NCBI GenBank assembly: GCA_023664345.1
Contig: JAMPFQ010000030.1
Location: forward strand, 1 to 41,930
DNA from: Lachnospiraceae bacterium
GTDB taxonomy: Bacteria > Bacillota > Clostridia > Lachnospirales > Lachnospiraceae
DNA length: 41,930 nucleotides
Direction of reading: 5' to 3'
This document shows positions 6,933 to 14,674 of the stretch, piece after piece. How positions within the stretch are numbered: the first letter of the stretch is position 1; each line of letters opens with the position of its first letter. A program made the translations under genes and the position numbers. Below the pieces are notes generated by a model, which did not search any database, had not been told where the DNA came from, and was given only the letters and a program-made list of their open reading frames with translations.

Positions 6933-7790
6933 TCAAAGGAAAAAATGCTTATACGGCACCGTATTCACCATTGGATGGTTCACGCCGTGGAACACATAAC
7001 CGTCCTCGCCGTAGCAGGTTCCGTGATCCGAGAAACACACCACAAAGGTTTCGCCCCTTTTGCTCTTCCAACCGTCAAAAAGCCTGCCCAACTCGCCGTC
7101 CACACAGCGCAATGCCGCCTTGTGTGTCTGAATGCTGTCACTTTTTTCCTTCTCCACATAAAAATAATTGGGATAGTGGATCGCACAGACATTCAGATAC
7201 AGAAATATCTTCCTGTCATCCCGATACTGATTCAGCCTTCCCAGGATAAAGTCCACCTGGTTTTTCGTGCTGTCCTTTACCGGACACGCAAAAGAGGGAT
7301 TCCAATAGCTTTTTTCAAAAAAGGAGGGGAACACTTTTCCCATATCCGAACGCTTATCAAAGAAAGCCACTCCGCCCACGCACCAGGTATCATATCCGTC
7401 CTTATGGAGCCCCTGCACCAGATTGCCGGTATCGAAAGCATACGCGCCTTTGGGAATCTTGTTGCCCATCCCCATACCCTTGGGAAAGAAAAGCTTCTCC
7501 TGTTCCGCAATGCTCCTGGCTTCTTCCTTTGCCGGAAGAAAGCCTGCAAAAATAGCGTGATGGGAGGGATATGTAAAGTTTCCGGGAGCCTGGCGCTTCT
7601 CCCAGGAGCCGTATCTGTTCAGCACGGGCGTGCCGCCGCTCTCCTCTTCCTCCACGGCGGCATCATAGCGCAGGGTATCAAGACACACAAACAAAATATC
7701 GCAATTTCCCACAACACGTGTCATGTCAACTGAACATACATTTTCATCCATGCTGGACCGAAAAGCCGCAAAAGGCACTTCACCTGTCAT
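6933..7790 (-). CDS. STM4013/SEN3800-family hydrolase (sulfatase/alkaline-phosphatase fold)
   Basis: This 285-residue protein has the metal-binding LDTLRYD near residues 37-43, a nucleophile region GNFTYPSHHAIFAG (Thr as probable nucleophile) around 70, and SDHGT near 253 followed by HGVNH, the metal ligands of the alkaline-phosphatase superfamily. It resembles phosphodiesterases or phosphotransferases more than true sulfatases because no CxPxR formylglycine motif is visible. No signal peptide is seen, so it is probably cytoplasmic. It starts 6 nt after the ATP-grasp gene and ends 14 nt before the STM4012 gene. The substrate is unknown. Confidence 0.85.
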   Translation of the reverse strand: MTGEVPFAAFRSSMDENVCSVDMTRVVGNCDILFVCLDTLRYDAAVEEEESGGTPVLNRYGSWEKRQAPGNFTYPSHHAIFAGFLPAKEEARSIAEQEKLFFPKGMGMGNKIPKGAYAFDTGNLVQGLHKDGYDTWCVGGVAFFDKRSDMGKVFPSFFEKSYWNPSFACPVKDSTKNQVDFILGRLNQYRDDRKIFLYLNVCAIHYPNYFYVEKEKSDSIQTHKAALRCVDGELGRLFDGWKSKRGETFVVCFSDHGTCYGEDGYVFHGVNHPMVNTVPYKHFFL

Positions 7791-7796
7791 TTCGTA

Positions 7797-8906
7797 TCAT
7801 TCCTTTCCATTCCCGTTCTGCAGCAGCCTTTCCATCATTCCGCTCATGATCTCGATCTGCCGCCTATAGATCCTGTTTTCGCCGTAAACATCCCTGTGGA
7901 GCAGATCCCCCTGGGCATTCATTTCAATAACATACGGTTTCAGGCTCTCTTTCTCCAGAAGCACATCCATCCCAACACTCTTCAGCCTGGGATAACACCC
8001 GGCTGCCATGACGCAGGTTTCTTCAATACCTCTGACCACTGCCTGATCCAGATTCAATGCCTTAAATTCCATGGAATGATTGTTCAGATGCAGATTGGTG
8101 ATCGGCCCCTTTGATAACCGGGGCAGAATATAATCGATGCGGCCATCCTGCACCACCACCCGCAAATCATAGCTATACTCCCGGAAAGTGGCTTTCCTGT
8201 GCCATTTTTCCACCACGCAGTCCAATTCCAGCAGCCGCTCCAAAAAACGCCCTGCATCCTCTCCCTCAAGCCTGTACAGTTTTTTCGTATTGACAAGTTC
8301 GCCCCGGTCAAGAGCCGCGCAGGTGTACAGCGCCATGCGCCCCCTTACCGGAGAAAACCTGAACGCCGTCACACCTGCCGCCCCCGACCCTCTCGTAGGC
8401 TTTAAAAATACCTGATGCATCCTGTTCTCCCGCATAAAATCAAGCAGGTCATCCTTTCGGGAAAAGGTTCCGTCACACATCTCCGTCACCGGAACCCCAT
8501 TCTCCTTAAGCCTTTTCTTGCATTTCCGCTTGTCAAGCGCCTCCGCGATATCGAGGGGATGGTTCAGGAAAGCGCCAAAAGGCATCCGGGAAAGCCCAAG
8601 CAGCTGCTCCCCGTACCTGCCTGTGAGTGCATCCAGTTCTTTCAGATGACAGCTGTCCCACTCCGGCGCATCTATCTTCACAACGCTGTTTTCTATTTCC
8701 GCAATCTTTCCCGTAAACGGAAAGTCTTTCCAGTCATAAAAGGAAACGCGGACTCCGGCTGCGGCGGCTGCCTGTTCGAAATAGGCTTTCCTTTTGCTTC
8801 CCTCCGAATTTTTCCCGCCCTCCAGGTTTCCGCTGCCCGCCGAACCGATCAGGATGATCCCGGCTATTCCGTCAGCATCGCGCTGTACCATATCTTCCCG
8901 TTCCAT
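7797..8906 (-). CDS. STM4014-family ATP-grasp protein
   Basis: This 369-residue protein shows ATP-grasp features: a central VFLKPTRGSGAAGV nucleotide-binding segment (about 170-183), the lid/hinge region VVEKWHRKATF, and a C-terminal metal/ATP block VGMDVLLEK...YVIEMNAQGDLLH (about 315-345). Such enzymes activate a carboxylate as acyl-phosphate and join it to an amine or thiol. The first ATG (8906) overlaps the leucine-rich-repeat gene by 43 bp; the in-frame ATG 8891 is an alternative. It sits second in the operon. By context it may ligate a product made or trimmed by the radical SAM and hydrolase partners, but no substrate can be deduced. Confidence 0.85.
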   Translation of the reverse strand: MEREDMVQRDADGIAGIILIGSAGSGNLEGGKNSEGSKRKAYFEQAAAAAGVRVSFYDWKDFPFTGKIAEIENSVVKIDAPEWDSCHLKELDALTGRYGEQLLGLSRMPFGAFLNHPLDIAEALDKRKCKKRLKENGVPVTEMCDGTFSRKDDLLDFMRENRMHQVFLKPTRGSGAAGVTAFRFSPVRGRMALYTCAALDRGELVNTKKLYRLEGEDAGRFLERLLELDCVVEKWHRKATFREYSYDLRVVVQDGRIDYILPRLSKGPITNLHLNNHSMEFKALNLDQAVVRGIEETCVMAAGCYPRLKSVGMDVLLEKESLKPYVIEMNAQGDLLHRDVYGENRIYRRQIEIMSGMMERLLQNGNGKE

Positions 8907-9721
8907 TTCTCCGCTTCTTCCTGTTCGGACACATCAACTTCCATGGACAATTTCTCCAGCTTTCCCATCACTTCATCGGATAGATAGTGGTGGTGCACAT
9001 CCAGCTTCTTAATGTTGGGAAACGCCGGAAGCTTCTCCAGAAGCAGATTTCCACCCTTGTCCGTCAATGTGCCGCAGGACAGATCCAGGGTTTCTATCTG
9101 ATGGATATACTTGCTCTCCAGCACCACCTCCGTCAACTCATCCTGGATCTCACTGTCCACAATGCCGAGATAGGACAGCTTCGGGAAATCCGATCCTGCA
9201 AGCAGTTCCTTTATGGTATCCGCATTTCCGTCAAAGCCGTAGTCCTCAACGCCCACATAGAGCAGAAGCTTTTTCAGATTGGGCAGCTTCGCGTTCCGGA
9301 TCTCTTCCATCACATCCTGTCCCAGGCCGCCGCAGATGATGGTCAGCGATTCCAGATTGTCATGGGCGATCTCTCCCAACGCCAGGTCCATGCTGCCCTT
9401 TATGGTCAATTCTTTCAGCTGGGGCATGGCTTTCCAAATGCGGCTGTAATCTCCCTGCATAATCCAGGAAACCTCGCACACCTCATAATCCATATCCCCC
9501 ACGAACAGTTTCGTGATATGGCTGAACTTATCGGGATCATCTGCGATAGCGTTCAGGATCGGCTGGCAGTCCGCCTCATATTCGCCGCCCCATCCGCCGA
9601 TGATCAGTTCCTCCAGTTCCGGAAATTCCGGATCCGCCAGGATATCCTTAACCATGGTCTCCGCGTTTTTCCCGTTCTCATAATCATCGTACTCGTAAGA
9701 ATATGTCTTGCTCTTGCCCAT
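8864..9721 (-). CDS. STM4015-family leucine-rich-repeat protein
   Basis: The protein has 285 residues from ATG 9721, which has AAAGGAGGAG 8 nt upstream; an upstream extension to 9790 lacks such a site. The body has repeated leucine-rich units (LEELIIGGW, LKELTIKGS, LESLTIICGG, LKKLLLYVG, LSYLGIVDS, IETLDLSCG, IKKLDVHHH) at about 23-35-residue spacing, which form a solenoid. No catalytic motif or signal peptide is present. It is the first gene of the STM4011-4015 operon. An LRR solenoid could be a scaffold or recognition partner for the enzymes, or itself the modified target. This last idea is speculative. Confidence 0.85.
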   Translation of the reverse strand: MGKSKTYSYEYDDYENGKNAETMVKDILADPEFPELEELIIGGWGGEYEADCQPILNAIADDPDKFSHITKLFVGDMDYEVCEVSWIMQGDYSRIWKAMPQLKELTIKGSMDLALGEIAHDNLESLTIICGGLGQDVMEEIRNAKLPNLKKLLLYVGVEDYGFDGNADTIKELLAGSDFPKLSYLGIVDSEIQDELTEVVLESKYIHQIETLDLSCGTLTDKGGNLLLEKLPAFPNIKKLDVHHHYLSDEVMGKLEKLSMEVDVSEQEEAEKWNGKIWYSAMLTE

Positions 9722-9801
9722 TTTGCTGCTCCTCCTTTTGTTTGATTGCCGTTTGGGGCAAATTTTTAATTTCCATTCGGTTAATATCAAATGATAATTT
9801 C

Positions 9802-9830
9802 ATTATACAGAGCAATGTTGCAGTTTTCAA
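9802..9830 (-). promoter_or_regulatory. Promoter of the STM4015-STM4011 operon
   Basis: The minus strand has -35 TTGAAA (9830-9825), a 17-bp spacer and a perfect -10 TATAAT (9807-9802), about 80 bp before the LRR start codon. No operator-like palindrome is obvious, so the operon may be expressed fairly constantly. Confidence 0.75.
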
Positions 9831-9870
9831 TAAGATTTGCTATATATGCGCTACCTTGGGATAGGTTTTG

Positions 9871-10183
9871 TCAATCATCCCTCTTTCTATATTTTTTCCC
9901 CTTTGTAGCCCCATCTTCTTCCAGACGTTGAGCCGCCACTAACTCTCTAAGTAATGTTTTTAGTCGATTTCCCTTCACATCAAGGACTCCTGACAAATCC
10001 TTTGCCTGATACCATATGCCTTGAGCCATTGCAGATAATATTGCGTCATATTGCATCAATGTTTTTTTTGTTACTTTTTTCCCAATATTTTTTTCGGCAC
10101 TTTTCTGACACTTTTCTGACACTTTTCTGACACTTTTTTCTTTAAAAGGCAATATTACCGTTGTCCTTTCAACATCATCCAGT
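9871..10183 (-). pseudogene. C-terminal remnant of an AlbA_2/RecG-like DNA-binding regulator
   Basis: The frame reads LDDVERTTVILPFKEK, then a Ser/Lys/Glu-rich linker, then a winged-helix-like end (YDAILSAMAQGIWYQAKDLSGVLDVKGNRLKTLLRELVAAQRLEEDG). This matches the C-terminal end of putative DNA-binding AlbA_2/HATPase proteins, where an R-T-x-x-x-L-P strand precedes a K-V-T/S-E-K linker and a wHTH. No ATG exists; the only in-frame initiator is TTG 10152 without a well-spaced site. Homologous sequence continues upstream to about 10183, where the dispersed repeat begins, so the gene was truncated there. Confidence 0.6.
10098..10140. repeat. 11-bp tandem repeat, about 3.9 units
   Basis: The unit CACTTTTCTGA occurs three times exactly (10098-10130) and then partly. 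It encodes the VRKVSEKCQK linker of the truncated regulator. Because 11 is not a multiple of 3, gain or loss of a unit shifts the frame. Confidence 0.8.
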
Positions 10184-10318
10184 CTTTGCGACAGTTCCGT
10201 AGTCGTAGTTGGCAGTTAGTTCAGCACTGCCCTGCTCCGTCCGCACAGGACAGGGCAGCATGTCTCCGCCGTCTTCTTAGCACCAAACCACCAGATACCA
10301 CCGGAACTGAACTGTTAT
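10184..10318. repeat. Dispersed structured repeat, copy 2 (inverse orientation)
   Basis: This is the reverse complement of 3181-3321. Over 10184-10272 the two differ at only a few bases; over 10273-10318 similarity is patchier but ends again in CTGAACTGTTA. Internally CTGCCCTG(C/T) and CAGGGCAG can pair. No protein is encoded. The left edge marks the broken end of the regulator remnant. Confidence 0.72.
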
Positions 10319-10347
10319 TATCAATGGTTTCCCCTCATTGCCCTTTT

Positions 10348-10390
10348 AAAAAAACCAAGCCGGAAACCTTATCTTCAGATTCCCGGCTCA
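10348..10390 (-). terminator. Rho-independent terminator of the condensation-domain gene
   Basis: On the minus strand AGCCGGGAA (10388-10380) pairs with TTCCGGCT (10365-10358) across a loop of about 14 nt, followed by TGG and a run of seven T (10354-10348). It lies about 60 bp after the stop codon at 10450. Confidence 0.7.
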
Positions 10391-10449
10391 TACTGCCAAT
10401 CATATCTTTTACACTATTTCCCTACACAAATAACCTGGCGCACGTCGTC

Positions 10450-11673
10450 TTACCCGATCCCCTGCACCCCGCCCAAAAGGATCGTAATGACCGCCTCGCA
10501 AAGGTTCCTTGCCCCTTTTTCCGTATATATGCCCTCCTGGTAATCGAACTGCAGATCCAGCCCGCCTTTCTCATTGCGGAGCAGACTGAACGTCAAATGG
10601 TTCGGCATATTCCCCGCCACGCCAAACCGCGCTTTGTACCGAAGGTCGGTCTGAAAGGAAAACTGATAGAAATAGAACATGTATTCGGAAATGGATTCCC
10701 CTATCATATTTTCCTCACGCAAGACCGTGAGAATATAATGGAATCCGCATGTACTGTGGGCGGACGCTTCCCCAGCCGCCGTCTTCACTTTCCGGCACAG
10801 TTCCGCAAAGGTATCTTCCGCATCCACCCGCACCCTAACCGGAACGAACAGCGTATAACATCCCAACGTATCCATCTGCTCCAGGGTCCGGTTCAGGCAG
10901 GGCATCAGAAACACCGCGTCTTTTTTGTCCGTGGCCTGGGCAAGGTAAAACGCATATGCCGCCGCGAACAGACAGGGGATCGAAATGTTTTCTTTCTCCC
11001 CGTAACTTTCAACCGCCTGCATGATCGTGTCCGGCACACTGTCCCTGTAACTGCTGAACTTCGTCCCGTCTGTTTTCCGGGAAAAAACAGCCGCTTCAAA
11101 ATCCGCGTCCAGAAAATAGGACTTCCAGAACTCCTTTTCATCAACATCATTCGGGCTGTCTTCCAGATCTGCCACCTCTCCCACATTAAATACGGATGGC
11201 TCGATCTCCTTCCCTGCCAGCACATCCAGCACCCTCTGCACAAACAGACTCATACCATGACCATCCATGATAATATGGTGAAACCGCACATATAAAAGGA
11301 CTCCGCCGCCAGTCAGCGGAAACACATTCGCCCGGTACAGGCGGCGTTCCGCGTCCATACGAAGTCTGTCTGAAATATCCATGTATCCTTCCACCCAGTC
11401 AGCCGAGCGCTCTTTCTCAATATCACATTCGGAAATCTTTCCCTCGCCATAAGAAAGCATCCAGCCGTTTTCTCCCTGATATAAGGAAGCGGCAAACACA
11501 TCCGCATTATCCAGGACTTTATCCACGGCCTCTTTCACCGCTTCCGGCGTATGATCCGGCAGATAAAGTTTTAAGGAGATCGTATTGCCCGTACTGTTTG
11601 AGCATGTCTGATCTGTCATCGCGATTTCGTTCTGGGCCAAATTCAGTCTGCGCATTTGCCTTTCTGCTTCCAT
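10450..11673 (-). CDS. Stand-alone condensation-domain protein (NRPS C-domain/acyltransferase superfamily)
   Basis: This 407-residue protein has the active-site HHxxxDG as HHIIMDG (about residues 132-138), preceded by the GGGVLLYVRF strand, plus later C-domain-like parts: a helix with IPCLFAAAYAFYLAQ, the VFLMPCLNR strand, and FQFDYQEGIYTE near the end. No adenylation or carrier domain is attached or nearby. It could transfer an acyl or peptidyl group from a partner encoded elsewhere, or act like PapA-type acyltransferases. The ATG at 11673 has GGAGGG 8 nt upstream. A LytTR-type motif lies 227 bp upstream, and the gene follows the ABC cassette on the same strand with its own likely promoter. 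Confidence 0.8.
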   Translation of the reverse strand: MEAERQMRRLNLAQNEIAMTDQTCSNSTGNTISLKLYLPDHTPEAVKEAVDKVLDNADVFAASLYQGENGWMLSYGEGKISECDIEKERSADWVEGYMDISDRLRMDAERRLYRANVFPLTGGGVLLYVRFHHIIMDGHGMSLFVQRVLDVLAGKEIEPSVFNVGEVADLEDSPNDVDEKEFWKSYFLDADFEAAVFSRKTDGTKFSSYRDSVPDTIMQAVESYGEKENISIPCLFAAAYAFYLAQATDKKDAVFLMPCLNRTLEQMDTLGCYTLFVPVRVRVDAEDTFAELCRKVKTAAGEASAHSTCGFHYILTVLREENMIGESISEYMFYFYQFSFQTDLRYKARFGVAGNMPNHLTFSLLRNEKGGLDLQFDYQEGIYTEKGARNLCEAVITILLGGVQGIG

Positions 11674-11857
11674 GTTGAGTTCCCTCCGCTATCTTCCCGT
11701 CCCGCTCCCTGAACTCTTCCGCCTGCCTTCGCTGTTATATGATATAGCTGCCCAGAACCGGACATTTTTCGGGGTAAATTTATCAGGAGAGTTCAAAGAG
11801 AAACAACACTACGCCAAAACGCGGTGTTTTCAATGCCTGTCCTGAGCAGCTATCTTT

Positions 11858-11927
11858 TTTATACTACATAATTCCGCATATTTCTACCCATATGGAACCG
11901 TTTGCACTTTTTAAGGTATCTTTTGCA
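11858..11927 (-). promoter_or_regulatory. LytTR-type site and promoter of the condensation-domain gene
   Basis: The 28-bp motif (11900-11927) read on the minus strand has two GCAA boxes with starts 21 bp apart, separated by GATACCTTAAAAAG. A weak -35 (TAGAAA, 11886-11881) follows 13 bp later and a -10 TATAAA lies at 11863-11858. The weak -35 fits activation from the motif. A long leader of about 180 nt follows; I see no riboswitch in it. Confidence 0.6.
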
Positions 11928-11939
11928 TTTCATAAATTT

Positions 11940-12632
11940 TCAACAAAGAGAGGACTTTTTATATAATATGGAAAATACCGCCCCAAATACGACGATGTTC
12001 ATAAGGATGACCGCCGCGCTCCGGACGGGGTTCCCGCCTCCCAGATCCCCCGTCAGAACGCGGATCTGCTCGGTATAGGTAAATCTGGCAATCTTTTCAA
12101 TCCTGTCATTGAACATGGACAGCATGGGCAGAAAGGAAAATACCATCATCACCGGCACTGAGACCGATGTAGCCGCCATCTGGCTCCTGCTGCCCACGCC
12201 AATGGACGCCCCCATCACGATGGACACGATGATTCCTGCTGCCATGACCAGCAGAAACAGGGCTCTCTGTCCCACCGTGACATTTTCCAGCAGGCCGCAG
12301 AAGACCGCCCCTCCCAGCATGCACGCCAGGAACACATAGCCGCCTATCCCCAAAAGATACTGCCACGGCGTGACATCCGCCATCATCAGGACGCGCAGGG
12401 TATTTTTTTCCTTTTCCTCGGAGATGATGGCGGAGACGCAGGTCAGGGGCGCCATCCCTACATACATGGATGCGAACAGCGTCACGAAAAAGTTCTCCGG
12501 CATGCCTTCCAGCCTTATCATGTTCACCATGATAAGGCCCAGTGCCGGAAACATCGCAAATTGTATCAGCACCGTTTTGTTTTTCAGAGTATCCTTTAAC
12601 TGTTTTTGCATGATCGTTATGATATGTCTCAT
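11940..12632 (-). CDS. ABC-2 type transporter permease
   Basis: This 230-residue protein has six hydrophobic helices (VLIQFAMFPALGLIMV, FFVTLFASMYVGMAPLTCV, YLLGIGGYVFLACML, LFLLVMAAGIIVSIVMG, VSVPVMMVFSFLPML, AAVILMNIVVFGAVFSIL) and the ABC-2 cytoplasmic loop EEKEKNTLRVLMMADVTP, which contacts the ATPase. It overlaps the ATPase gene by 4 bp (ATGA), implying translational coupling. With the ATPase it forms a BcrA/NatA-like exporter; cargo is unknown. LytTR-DUF3021-ABC cassettes in Clostridia are often linked to peptide or membrane-stress responses. Confidence 0.87.
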   Translation of the reverse strand: MRHIITIMQKQLKDTLKNKTVLIQFAMFPALGLIMVNMIRLEGMPENFFVTLFASMYVGMAPLTCVSAIISEEKEKNTLRVLMMADVTPWQYLLGIGGYVFLACMLGGAVFCGLLENVTVGQRALFLLVMAAGIIVSIVMGASIGVGSRSQMAATSVSVPVMMVFSFLPMLSMFNDRIEKIARFTYTEQIRVLTGDLGGGNPVRSAAVILMNIVVFGAVFSILYKKSSLC

Positions 12633-13456
12633 GATCCATTTAACTTCCTTCCTGTAAGATGCAGAAATACCTGTTCCAGATCCGGCTCCGACGAATGGAT
12701 GCTCCGTATTTTCCCCTCATGCATCATCCGGGCAAGTGTATCCGCATTTTCCCCGGAATTGGCAAGCACGCGTCTTTCGCCGTTTTCCAGTGTCACTTCT
12801 ATAGTGTTTTCCAGATTATATTTCATACATATTTCCTCAGGAACGCCCTGCTCGACGATCTTCCCCTCGTTCAGCAGGAAAATGCTGTCGCACAGCTGCT
12901 CCGCCTCGTGCATATTGTGGGTGGTCAGGAAAATGGTGGTTCCCGAAGCCTTTTCCGCCCGGATCAGTTCATGGATCTTTTCCGTGGTGGCGGGATCCAG
13001 GCCGGAGGTGGGTTCATCCAGGTACAGGATATCCATCTCTTTCAAAAGCGCTCTGCAGAAGTTCACCCGGTTCCGCATCCCTTTGGAAAGCTTTCCCACC
13101 GCCGTCTTCCTGGCGTCCGCCAGTTCCGTCCTTTCCAGAAGTTCCTCGATCTTCTGATCCGGCACCTGATAAATGGCGGCGAATATCTTCAGGTTATCCC
13201 AGACCGTCAGCCTTTCATACAGGCCGAAACTGTCCATCATGATCCCTGCGGCCAGATGCTCTTTCCGCGTCCTGATCTCTCCCGCCGCAGGGGCGATCTG
13301 CCCCGTCAGGATGTTCACCAGCGTGGTCTTGCCCGCGCCGGAGGGCCCCAGCAGGCCTATCACTCCGCCTTCTTCTATCTGCAGCGAAATATTGTCCAGC
13401 ACACATTTTTTCCCAAAAGAATGGGAAAGATGATCGGCCTCCATCAAGATTGCCAT
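12629..13456 (-). CDS. ABC transporter ATP-binding protein (BcrA/CcmA-like)
   Basis: The protein has 275 residues. Walker A is GPSGAGKTT, the signature is KLSKGMRNRV (a variant of LSGGQ), Walker B is DILYLDEPTSGLDP, and the H-loop is TTHNMHEAEQ. The C-terminal 70 residues form the short accessory domain common in antibiotic-efflux ATPases. ATG 13456 is preferred because GGAGG lies 5 nt before it; an ATG at 13468 lacks a site. It is the third gene of the LytTR operon and energises the permease that follows. Confidence 0.9.
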   Translation of the reverse strand: MAILMEADHLSHSFGKKCVLDNISLQIEEGGVIGLLGPSGAGKTTLVNILTGQIAPAAGEIRTRKEHLAAGIMMDSFGLYERLTVWDNLKIFAAIYQVPDQKIEELLERTELADARKTAVGKLSKGMRNRVNFCRALLKEMDILYLDEPTSGLDPATTEKIHELIRAEKASGTTIFLTTHNMHEAEQLCDSIFLLNEGKIVEQGVPEEICMKYNLENTIEVTLENGERRVLANSGENADTLARMMHEGKIRSIHSSEPDLEQVFLHLTGRKLNGS

Positions 13457-13493
13457 ATATGCCTCCATTCTATTCCAGTTCCGTCTCTACACT

Positions 13494-13982
13494 TCAATGC
13501 CCTTGCTCTGTTCCTTGCTGTTCTTTCAGGTGCCGCAATCCCTCTTCCAGCTGCCTGTTGTCCAGGGATTCCTTCCATGCGGAGACCGCCCAGGCAATGA
13601 CAAAGCAAATGCCGAAAGAGACCAGGAAGCAGGCCCAGCACTTGGGATCGTCCACCGGGAACCAGCCGAAGCAATACGCAAACACCCCTATCAGCGCAAT
13701 GACCGAAGCCAGCATTCCTATGGTCCTCCCGGCAATGGACATTTTCCTGAACACCCTGTCCGAGAAAAACAGGAATCTGATCACCATGATACAGACAGAA
13801 TTCAATAAAAACTGCAGAATCGTATTTGACGGTATCCCCTCCTTTCCCAGTGCAAACATGGTGGAAAATCCCCTGGCCTCCTCCCCCACCAACTCACAGA
13901 AAAGGGTGAGCGCCAGCATGGACGCCCCAAACGCGATCATTGTCTGTGCCATATAGTCCAATATATTTTTCCGCTCTCTCAT
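13494..13982 (-). CDS. DUF3021 membrane protein
   Basis: This 162-residue protein has four hydrophobic helices (about 13-30, 55-75, 85-105, 113-135) and a charged C-terminal tail, matching DUF3021 proteins that almost always lie beside a LytTR regulator. Known pairs of this kind act as a membrane inhibitor and a DNA-binding regulator. The gene follows the LytTR gene by 23 bp and the ABC ATPase follows it. It probably holds the LytTR protein inactive at the membrane until a signal arrives; this comes from family knowledge, not from the sequence itself. Confidence 0.88.
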   Translation of the reverse strand: MRERKNILDYMAQTMIAFGASMLALTLFCELVGEEARGFSTMFALGKEGIPSNTILQFLLNSVCIMVIRFLFFSDRVFRKMSIAGRTIGMLASVIALIGVFAYCFGWFPVDDPKCWACFLVSFGICFVIAWAVSAWKESLDNRQLEEGLRHLKEQQGTEQGH

Positions 13983-14005
13983 GATATTTCCCCACCTTTA
14001 CCAGT

Positions 14006-14449
14006 TCAGGATCCTTTCCTCAATAATCCCTTGATATTCTCCGCATACTGCCGCGACACCACCAGCTGTTCGCCGTTCATCAGCGTCATCAGCAGCCGCC
14101 TGTCCAGATATGTTTTGATAGATTCCACATTTTTCAGGTTCACGATGCACGATCTATTGATACGGACAAACAGGTACTGTCCCAGCTGCTGCTCCAGTTC
14201 ATAGAGCCTGCTGTCGGATCCATACAGTTTATCCGCCGTATAGAGGAAACACTTGCCATCCACCGACTCTATATACATGATCTTCTCCAGATCTAATACC
14301 GTTATCTTTCCCTCGTAGTAAACCGTGATCTGCCTGTCAATGATCCGGAGCGCCGCCACCAGCCTGTCAACCAGGGCGTTATGCTCCCTGCACTTTATGG
14401 TGACCACCGTGTCCTCCGTATCTTCCCGGATTTCTATATCGATCTTCAA
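14006..14449 (-). CDS. LytTR-domain DNA-binding regulator
   Basis: This 147-residue protein has a short N-terminal region (1-45, including IEIREDTEDTVVTIKCREHNALV) and a C-terminal LytTR domain (about 46-145) with GKITVLDLEKIMYIESVDGKCFLYT, FVRINRSCIVNLKNVESI and LVVSRQYAENIKGLL. There is no receiver domain, so it is not a classical response regulator. It heads the operon with DUF3021 and the ABC transporter. Its own upstream region holds a GCAA/GCAA motif, and matching motifs occur at two other places in the window, so it is the best candidate to bind them. Confidence 0.9.
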   Translation of the reverse strand: MKIDIEIREDTEDTVVTIKCREHNALVDRLVAALRIIDRQITVYYEGKITVLDLEKIMYIESVDGKCFLYTADKLYGSDSRLYELEQQLGQYLFVRINRSCIVNLKNVESIKTYLDRRLLMTLMNGEQLVVSRQYAENIKGLLRKGS

Positions 14450-14483
14450 GTCTTCGCCTCCCCCATCACCTGATGCCTTTTAT

Positions 14484-14554
14484 ATCTTATAGGACTGTCC
14501 GGCCCTGCGCAAGCCCCCTGGCGGCATGTTGCCGCTTTCAGGACATGAGTTGCC
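14484..14554 (-). promoter_or_regulatory. LytTR-type site and promoter of the LytTR operon
   Basis: The 28-bp motif (14527-14554, minus strand) has GCAA boxes with starts 21 bp apart around CATGTCCTGAAAG. Fourteen bases downstream is -35 TTGCGC (14512-14507), then a 17-bp spacer and -10 TAAGAT (14489-14484). This suggests autoregulation. Confidence 0.65.
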
Positions 14555-14588
14555 ATGGTAAGAATCAGCCTGTAATTTCACTTTTCCA

Positions 14589-14618
14589 TTGACACCGGAA
14601 ATCCTGTTACATTAAGAT
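14589..14618 (+). promoter_or_regulatory. Promoter of the Uma2-family gene
   Basis: TTGACA (14589-14594), an 18-bp spacer and TAAGAT (14613-14618) lie about 57 bp before ATG 14675. Confidence 0.5.
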
Positions 14619-14674
14619 AGATTTATCAGGAAATACTGATCATCACATCAAAATCAGAAAAGCGAGGTTTTCCC

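Noticed and set aside
10186..11295. Long plus-strand open frame of 369 codons
   Set aside because: It is antisense to the condensation-domain gene, lacks a ribosome site, is His/Pro/Arg-rich without family motifs and starts inside a dispersed repeat.
11674..11857. Riboswitch in the leader of the condensation-domain gene
   Set aside because: The leader is long, but I find no conserved riboswitch core and no terminator/antiterminator pair.
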